Assembly (NCBI GenBank): GCA_950295325.1
Contig: OX485804.1
Coordinates: forward strand, 6,822,001 to 6,886,000
DNA from: Polytrichum commune
Taxonomy: Eukaryota > Streptophyta > Polytrichopsida > Polytrichales > Polytrichaceae
Length of the DNA stretch: 64,000 bases
Direction: 5' to 3'
In this document: positions 56,985 through 64,000 of the stretch, piece after piece
Layout of the letters: each line of letters begins with the position of its first letter
How positions within the stretch are numbered: position 1 is the first letter of the stretch
Translations under genes and position numbers: made by a program
The notes under the pieces: model-generated
The model's database searches: none
What the model was told of the DNA's origin: nothing
Seen by the model: the letters and a program-made list of their open reading frames with translations, nothing else

Positions 56985-58702
56985 CTAAAATACCAGTGCC
57001 TTACCCCTATCCGGAGTCTTCGTCCGATCCGGTGTCCTCATCCTTTCCGGAGTTCTGGTCATCTCCGGCGTTCGGGACCATCCTGACGCTATTCCCTGAC
57101 CCGGATTCGGTGATTGTCCCCGTCTGGACCTGGCTGACCGCTCCGTACTCTTTCGGCGAACTAAGGATGATCGGGCCCGTTCCGGAACAGGGGTTTTCTC
57201 TCGATCTGGAACTCTTCCGGATTCCGGTGGATGGGAAGTTCCGGCTGGCTCACTGGGTCCTGCACCCGCCTGTGAGGCTGGAACCAGTTCCACCTCCCCA
57301 ATAACCTCGTACAGAGTGCCCATCGGAGATCCGGGTGGGCCCGGATAGAGCATCTGCCTGGGGTACCACCCGGCAGCAGCTTCTGGATTTCCTTGAGTAA
57401 GTCTTTCATTGAGCAGGAGTACTTTACCAGAATCGGGAGCGTTTGCCGGGCGGAAGACGGATCCGCTGACTCCATCAGCTGGTCGTAAAGATGTGCCTTG
57501 TTGACGATTTCTCCCAGATGGCCCACCAACTCCCGGACCCGGCTCAACACCACGGCTTGTTCCACCTGGAACTTCCGGATCTCCTCGCTCTTCTGGGCGA
57601 GCTCCCGGGTCATAGCGGCCACTTGAGCCGCCAGCTGAGCCTTCTCCGTCTCCAGGGTCTCCACCTGTTTCCGGTCCGTCCGCTTGGCCAACTCCCGGAG
57701 GATATTTCCGGGTCCACAATTGCCTAGGGCCCTGTTCACTCCCCGGGTGATGTGCTCCATCCGGAAGTATTGGTTCTGGAACTCCGTCAACTCATCCCGG
57801 ACGCGCTTGAAGGGGGCTTCCGGAAACTCGAAGGTGGAGAGGTCGATGTCCTTCCAAGGAACTTCCCGGCTGGGTCCAGCCTCCTGGCGGGCCGGTGGTG
57901 AGGTGGGTTTCCAGACCCTCGGAGGGGACGAAACTGGAGGTGGTTCCGGAACCGCTGTGTCGCTGGAATCCTCTGTTCCGGTCTCCGGAACTTCGGCTTC
58001 CGGACTGATCTTGTACACCACCTCATCTTCCGCTATCGTCAGCATGGCCTCCTCCTCTTCGTTGATGCAGCCGTGGTGTTGGTAGAGGTGGAGGATGTAA
58101 GGGGAAAGAAAAGAGGGTTTCCGGCCAATGTGGGGGATGGATTTCTCCACATACTCCTGAATTAATCTACCCCAATTTACAGGCCGGGCTCCGGACATGG
58201 CCCCGAATAGGGTGTTGGCCATGGTAATGCTGAGCCGTTTGGGCTTTTCCGGACTAAGGATGGGGAGAATAAATTCTATGACTCTCCTCTCTCTAGGGTT
58301 CCGGCAATTCCTAGGATGGAATCCGTCCTTAGGATCCGGGTCCGTTCTGAACTTCCCTACTTAAAAACTATCCCTGCGGCTAGCCCAACCCTCGCCCTTT
58401 CCTTTCGGAAATCCGTAGACTCCCGCCCATACCTCCGGCGTCTATTTCTCCGACTCCTGCCTCATCGTCCGAATCCACTGATTGCCTCTCTCAAACAGGA
58501 ATTCCCGAAATGTGGCCTCCACCCAGAGATTCCAGGGCTTGGCGAGTAATCCCTTGCACCCCATCCGACTAAGGTCCTCTATGAGCTCCTTGAGCTCGGA
58601 ATCTCTCTTCGGGGTGGCTGGCGATACCGGTTTCACGGGAATCGGAACCTGCTCTCTCTCATCTTCCTCTCGCGCCTCCGGCATTTTGCTTCGCACCCTC
58701 AA
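56985..58702 (-). pseudogene. Plant gag-like retroelement protein (Transposase_32-type), broken
   Basis: A single frame from 58,702 runs KELIEDLSRMGCKGLLAKPW, then stops near 58,440 and 58,363 flanking VWAGVYGFPKGKGEGW. It continues VIEFILPILSPEKPKRLSIT, MANTLFGAMSGARPVNWGRL and KPSFLSPYILHLYQHHGC. A long coiled coil follows (57,720-57,500; KQVETLETEKAQLAAQVAAM). Near 57,360 the frame shifts, and the Pro/Arg-rich end has repeats of the type RTPERM/RTPDRT. I recognise the N-terminal half from plant non-autonomous gypsy-related elements. Two stops and one frameshift make it non-functional as read. Confidence 0.65.
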
Positions 58703-59859
58703 TCCTCTAACAATCCCCGGCTTCTTCCCTCCGGAGTTCTATCTGCCAATTACTAAGGAATTCCAACAATCCAACTGCTGGCGACTCGAAAAACAACTCA
58801 CCACTCGTTCTCTCGACAATGCCGCTCGCGCAAATGGCTTGAAAAGGGAGAGAAATTCCTTTAAGTACTCTCCCCCTCTTCCCCTAACGGGCTTGGGTCC
58901 TCAACTGTTTCCGTTGCAACCGCTCCGAGTCCGTTACAACCGTCCGGGTGCCAGTGTAACCGTCTTCCGTTATAACCGTCTTCCGGTATAACTGCCTTCT
59001 GGTATAACCGCCTTCCGATCCGGACGCCCTGGACCGGATCGTTTTGGACCGGACCGTTTAAAAACGGTGTCCCTGGATTAAGTTCCAGTCCGGCCAAAGT
59101 GTCCGTTCTTACCATTTTAACGCGTAAGGCGGATGCTGAGAACCTTATTCCATAAAACAACTATCCTACCCTAAAAAACCCTACTTTGAGACCAACACCA
59201 GGGTATTATCCGGATATTAATCCGGTTAGGAAGCCAATCCGGACTTTCGTGGATTTTTGGGCTCCCGCAAAATTCCCCCTCGGCGGCTAAGGGGTGTTGG
59301 TTCCCTAGCCTTGCATGGATAGTTGAATTGGGGGTAGACTTTTACCTTCATCATATTCCCTCCACTCCTAAATTGTAGAATGTAGGGTTGAAGAATTTAC
59401 CGGTTCACTTCTATCTTGGCTTGGCGATGCTTGGTGCGGAAACCCTACTCCAAGCTACGAGCGTCGATCCCTACTTCAGATCTCGGCCGCCCACAACGTC
59501 AACGTATCTATTCCAACCTTGAATGGTGAACCTCTTCTTAATTAGATGGATTGAATTCCACACATCCTTCAAATATCGAACATTAAATTAGTTGGATGAT
59601 CAACTTGATTGGTGAGTATCGGATTGGCGATAACCTTTCTTTTGTCTAGATCTTCATTCATTCATTTTATTTAATCATTCAATTATTTAATCATTTATTT
59701 TGCAATAAAAAACTTACAAGAAAATATGTTGGGAGAAATAGTCAATAATTTTGGGAAGCCGGTTCTGGCGATTCTAAGATAGCAAATACCCTTCTACTTG
59801 AATATCCATTACTTTTACATACAAACTTTTAATAAATTTTATTTTTTATTTTTGAAGAA

Positions 59860-61290
59860 GTTAACAACAAGACCTATAACTCCTCTATATATATCAAAGT
59901 GATTGCATGTTTCATTATTTGGATATGATCTTACAAAGTCATTACTTACAATTTGGGAGGAAGTTGAAATATCTTTACTTAGATACTCGTAACTTCTATT
60001 CAATAACCCTAATTTGAACAAGATTACTGTAGTTAGTTTTTTTGCTCTCACTTAAATAACCCAAAAAACCCAAAAAAACCAGGGTACAGACTCTCAAGGA
60101 AGACTTAACTGGTGTCTATTACAGGCATTTGTCACTTCATAGTTCCTTAATTAGACCAAAGGGTTGCTATCTTCACTCTAAAACATGACTGGTATGTCTT
60201 TCACTCTCTTTTTCTCTCTAGGTTTCCTCTCACTGTGTCTCGTTCAGTGGGGTATGTGTGTCAGTCTCAGTAGTAACCATCTCGTCATGAGATTTTGTAT
60301 AACAATAGTCTTTCGAGAACAATAGTCTTTGAGTAACACAATTGTCTTTGATAACCATTGGCCAATGCATCTTCAATTCAAAACAATTCCTTCATTACTT
60401 GGTCCAAGTTAATTTCAATACAAAACAATTGTTCGTTCCTTATCTTCAAATTTAGTCTCTACTCACAACTTATGCAATTAACCATTATCAGTCAAGCTAT
60501 AGCCTTGGTCGCCCTGCACAACCTGCAACAACAACAACCAGGGTAACACACAAGACAATAGTTGATAGGATTAAATCGCATTCCATACTCAAAGATCTCT
60601 CTTGCAATCCTTACTTTCTTTCTCCAATCAACTGATCAGAAGTGATTTCTCATCACTTCAGTTGATTAGGACTATCTCTCTTAAATTCCATTCTTCTTAA
60701 TCCCTCCTTATAACTCGAAATTCAAAATTAACAATAAGCTTCACAGAAAACAGTGTCCTGCAATCACTGCAGTGACCACTAAATTTACTTCGAAGATAGT
60801 TCAACAATGGACCTCGCCCGCTCGCGGTGCTGAGGGAGACAAGACTATTGGTTAAACAATGCGCTCAAAAATTATCTAAGAAATGTCTACATCCTCCCTC
60901 TTCGCCGGCCCTCTTAGCTTGGCGGGGAGGAGATGATAGTTACAGTAACTACCTAAGGCCTCCTATGGCCGTGACCATAGTTGTAACTTCCTCCTAGCCT
61001 ATAGTTCAACTATGTTCATTGGTTTGGATGGACTTCATCCTTGCCTTTACTATCCATCTATAGTTGAACTATTTGGCCAAAAAATGTGGCTTACAATTAC
61101 ACTTTTAAAATTTCAAAACAAGATTTACAGCTCCTTTATATATTGAAGCGATTGCATGTTTTTGGTTATAGATATGAACTTACAAAGTCAGTGCTTATAA
61201 TTTAAGAAGCAGTTGAGATACCTTCATTCAAATATTCAAAAAAATTATTTATTAACTCTGATTATACTACGCTTAGGTTTGTTGAAAAAC
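59860..61290. repeat. Direct repeat pair, about 180 bp each, 1.25 kb apart
   Basis: Blocks near 59,875-60,030 and 61,115-61,270 share CTCCT.TATATAT, GATTGCATGTTT, ACTTACAAAGTCA-like, ACAATTT/ATAATTT and TTGA.ATA.CTT. The sequence between them contains many CAATAGTC and CAATTG boxes like R1. Neither arm codes for anything recognisable. Confidence 0.5.
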
Positions 61291-61465
61291 TAACCTCGAG
61301 ATCAAGGTTCATTTAAAAATTAAAAATTGAAATGTAAATTTTGCATCCACTATATTCGAATGGAAATATGGCAGCAACTTAGGGGTGCGTTAAAACACAT
61401 ATTACTTTCCTCATAATAATTCTAACTACAAGAAACATGGCTTACATTCACAATAGAAGAATAAG

Positions 61466-61490
61466 ATATATATATATATATATATATATA
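61466..61490. repeat. (AT)n microsatellite
   Basis: Uninterrupted alternating A and T for 25 bases. Confidence 0.95.
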
Positions 61491-62224
61491 GGGGAAAATA
61501 AGTTGTTATTCCTAACTAGGATTTTAAAGGGTTTTACCGTGTGAAGTGAAGACATAATTGTAAGGGTAAGAGGGATTTTAATTCCCCTTCAATGAAAGAT
61601 TGGGCCCCTTTTCTTTTGCTCACCGAGACGTCCCTCTTCTTAAATGGTAGAAACCAAATTCTTGATGATGAATTGGGAGAAATACCATCTTACAACTCAT
61701 TTGCCCAAGCCCTAATAAAGGTTTTACCATTTTAGTTTGAATTTGAATTTTGGTTGGCAAGATTGGCCAAGTGGTCCCTTTTGCCTTAGTTGGCAAATTC
61801 CTTATGCATGTGGTTGTCATTTTAAAAAAAAAATTAATAATTTTTCTTGATCACTTTCGAAAATACTTTATTTTGGTCACCGCTTGATTTTTGTCAATGA
61901 AATGCTTGTTTAAATTGGTTTTTCCTAATTTAAGCGCACTACTTACTAGCTCACTTCTTTAACATTTTTGATTCGGGTAAAGAGCATTTTTTGTCCCCTG
62001 TGGTTCTTTATTCCCTATTTGCTCAAGATTCTTATCCCAATAATAAAACATACGTAACCAACCTTGTAGGATCTTTCTTTTTTTACCATCTTAATGTAAA
62101 TGGTTATTTGGCTTATGTTTCCTATTAGTATTGCAATATTTTTGCTTAAAAACCTTACTTGTGAGCCTCTTTGCCGTTAGGAAAAAATTTAGGCTCACAA
62201 AATTATCACTATGAAATTCACGAT

Positions 62225-62456
62225 GAGAGTCTTGAAGTGGCTTAAATTGTTTTTTGAATGTCGGCAAATTCAGCTATGAATACTTCTATGAAGATTAAAT
62301 GACTGAAGAAGTGAAACAATTCACTTGCTTTTCGTGAGGCTTTTAAAATTTTGAAACAAAAATTCAATGATAGAGGTTTCCTAAGTGGCTTCATAAAGCT
62401 ATTTGGTTAGCCCAAATAATTTTTTTTGTTTTGCTTTTTGCTTTTCTTCTTTTTCT

Positions 62457-62494
<38 letters not shown>

Positions 62495-62680
62495 AATTTT
62501 TTATTGTTTAAATTTGTTTTATTTAAAAAAATTAATCATTAAAATCTTATGATCTTTATTTTGTATATGACAGTTGGCTATTGAAAAAAAAAAGGCTCTT
62601 TGATTCTACTGTGGTTGATCTGGATGTGTCCATCAACTATCTTCCAGATGGTATAAATCTTTTGCTCATTATTTTTTTAT
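62225..62680 (+). pseudogene. ParB/methylase-like gene, copy 2: two exon remnants next to R1
   Basis: NSLAFREAFKILKQKFND near 62,318-62,370, followed by GFIKLFG, and then, past a T-rich intron with a GTT microsatellite, QLAIEKKK and VDLDVSINYLPDG near 62,572-62,650. Both match the minus-strand pieces at 26,140-25,750. Even the following intron start (GTGGAGACAATGCACATA compared with GTGAAGACAATGTACATA) is shared, leading into R1. Stops and frameshifts are present. Confidence 0.45.
62459..62494. repeat. (GTT)12 microsatellite
   Basis: Twelve GTT units within the presumed intron of the copy 2 gene remnant. Confidence 0.95.
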
Positions 62681-62699
62681 TATGTGGAGACAATGCACA

Positions 62700-63990
62700 T
62701 ATTGTTGTGGGATAATGCATGTAGTGTATTTTTTTGTTACGAACAAACCCAAGAAAACACTCAGGGAAGACTTAAAATGTGACTTGTTTGCCATTTAGGT
62801 GTCTCTGATAAGGTTTATTAGGGAAAACACATGATTACTTCACTTCATTTTGGATTAGGACTGGCAATTGGTTTATGGGTAAGGGATAAAAACTCTAAAA
62901 ACTTATCCATGCCAGTACATGCAAATGTGACAGACTCTCACCTCGCTTTAATTCCCCAAGCAATAATCTAGTAGTGAGTTCATTTTAATTGGATCAAGTG
63001 CGGTGCACAAGCATAGGCACAGCCATAGTCAATGGTCTTGCAAAAATAACCCATTTTTGTCTCTTTACTGAAGCCAAAGGCACTTCGGCGTAGTCCATAG
63101 TCTTTCATTTATTAATCCCATTTAATGTAAATTGGAATTGCAGTGCGGTAATCCTTTTAGGATGGTCCGTCTCTTTTCATTAAATAAAATCTTAATTATG
63201 CAGTCCGAGCATAGTCTTCCACCTCGTTTTGGCCAAAGCAACCAATATATCCCTTCATAACAACAATAAGCCAAGACCACATATATAAGTTCCTTCAATT
63301 TATTATTTTTAGTGCGCCATCATAATCCAATGCCTTTTGCTTTAAGAGAATAATTTGTGTCATTAATTCCATTACTTATTCTAGGAACATTATTTAAAAC
63401 ACATATCAACTAACACCGAGTAATTTCAAATTCTTATTTATTAAAGGTGACTCAACACCGGGCTTACTTGTTCATTGACTGGTTTGTCAAATAACTGGAC
63501 CTTTGGTGTCCTTGGCAACGGTTCACCAATCCACAGTCCATAGCCTCCGCATACTGGCTGTTCGTTTTCTTTTACAAAAGGCACTTATTTCACAGTAAAA
63601 CTTCATCAATTTATCAAGACCATAGCCTGGAGTTTCCCTCGATTCGGTTGTCCTAGGAACTAATGGCCTGGGCCTTGCGAACCCTTTAAATTATCATCCC
63701 CCCACTTTAAGCTTTACTGTCCTATCGCCTAGACCAAATTCATTTCCAATTATGCTTTAATAAACTCAAGTATAAACATATACGACGATAGCCTTGTCAT
63801 TTTGAATTGTTCTTCGTGCGAAGACGATTGCCTTTACATGCATTTGTTAATCACACAATTCTCATGTTCAATCTGAATCTCAATTAATTGCAGGGAATTA
63901 GAGATGATTTATTACCACAGCCGTATAACATGACTGTAATTCCATGATCCACTTCACCGATTATTATAAATATATCCGAATTCCATGTTG
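62700..63990 (-). repeat. R1 repeat, inverted copy running off the window
   Basis: Reverse complement of 25,720-25,190 aligns clearly with 62,700-63,260: AAACAAACCCA, GGAAGACTTA, GTTTATTAGGGAAAACA, CACTTCGGCGTAGTC, GTCCGAGCATAGTCTTCC. Further right the match is weaker by eye. It continues the arrangement of copy 2 exactly as R1 follows copy 1 at 25.7 kb. Confidence 0.65.
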
Positions 63991-64000
63991 ACTTGCAAAA

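Larger units (their letters stand above)
55230..59240 (-). mobile_element. CCGG-dense non-autonomous retroelement (LARD-like)
   Basis: About 4 kb of markedly higher GC content. The pentamer TCCGG or its complement recurs dozens of times in coding and non-coding parts alike, and stops abruptly at both edges. It carries only a gag-like frame on the minus strand and no pol. Possible inverted marks of its ends lie at 54,225 and 59,255. LTRs were not resolved, so boundaries are approximate. Confidence 0.5.
59241..62224. other. Insertion-rich stretch between copy 2 exons
   Basis: Holds the direct repeat described at 59,860-61,290, small hairpins such as TATAGTTCAACTA/TAGTTGAACTATA near 61,005-61,070, and an AT microsatellite at 61,466-61,490. 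No gene recognised. Confidence 0.35.

Noticed and set aside
54225-59255. Claiming the inverted GGGAGCC blocks as proven terminal repeats of the retroelement
   Set aside because: The match is only about 20 bases with gaps, and retroelements should have direct, not inverted, repeats.

Overview
This window looks like nuclear DNA of a land plant. The evidence is the plant-type trifunctional UDP-rhamnose synthase (two copies), a plant F-box gene with the expected multi-exon structure, a TTTAGGG telomere-type repeat, plant mariner, MULE and copia remnants, and a plant gag-like retroelement protein. The sequence is AT-rich, gene-poor and full of decayed transposons. The GC-rich coding islands stand out sharply. 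The lineage is uncertain: Tc1-like, HUH-like and methylase-like remnants together would suit a bryophyte or fern, but that is inference.

Layout. 1-2.5 kb: the 3' exons of an intact F-box gene on +, behind two tandem-repeat blocks. 3.4-4.8 kb: a broken Tigger/pogo element. 4.85-6.9 kb: a broken Tc1-like transposase on -, split by a 1 kb insertion. 8.3-10.6 kb: RHM copy A on -. 11-16 kb: AT-rich, mostly unreadable. 16.9-28.0 kb: exon remnants, all on - and in order, of one multi-exon gene that I read as ParB-like domain plus DNA N4/N6-methylase. They are separated by a 2.4 kb intron repeat (R1), an AT-rich array and other insertions. 28.2-28.8 kb: a roughly 100-bp tandem repeat with a palindromic core. 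29.2-31.6 kb: a decayed MULE transposase with a SWIM zinc finger. 32.9-36 kb: small inverted-repeat elements. 37.2-39.5 kb: RHM copy B. 41-43.3 kb: copia integrase and HUH-like remnants. 47.9-48.4 kb: a third ParB-like fragment. 51.05-52.8 kb: a complete mariner-like element with an open transposase, sitting inside a second array of the palindromic satellite. 53.5-54.2 and 62.2-64 kb: a second, inverted copy of the ParB/methylase gene, again followed by R1. It is interrupted by a CCGG-dense retroelement (55.2-59.2 kb) and other sequence.

The genes that look functional are the F-box gene and both RHM copies. RHM makes UDP-L-rhamnose for cell-wall pectin and for glycosides. Its copies differ by one amino acid, which fits a recent direct duplication or gene conversion. 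Everything else is transposon, repeat or pseudogene. The strongest unusual signal is the satellite + ParB/methylase + R1 unit, present twice in inverted orientation.
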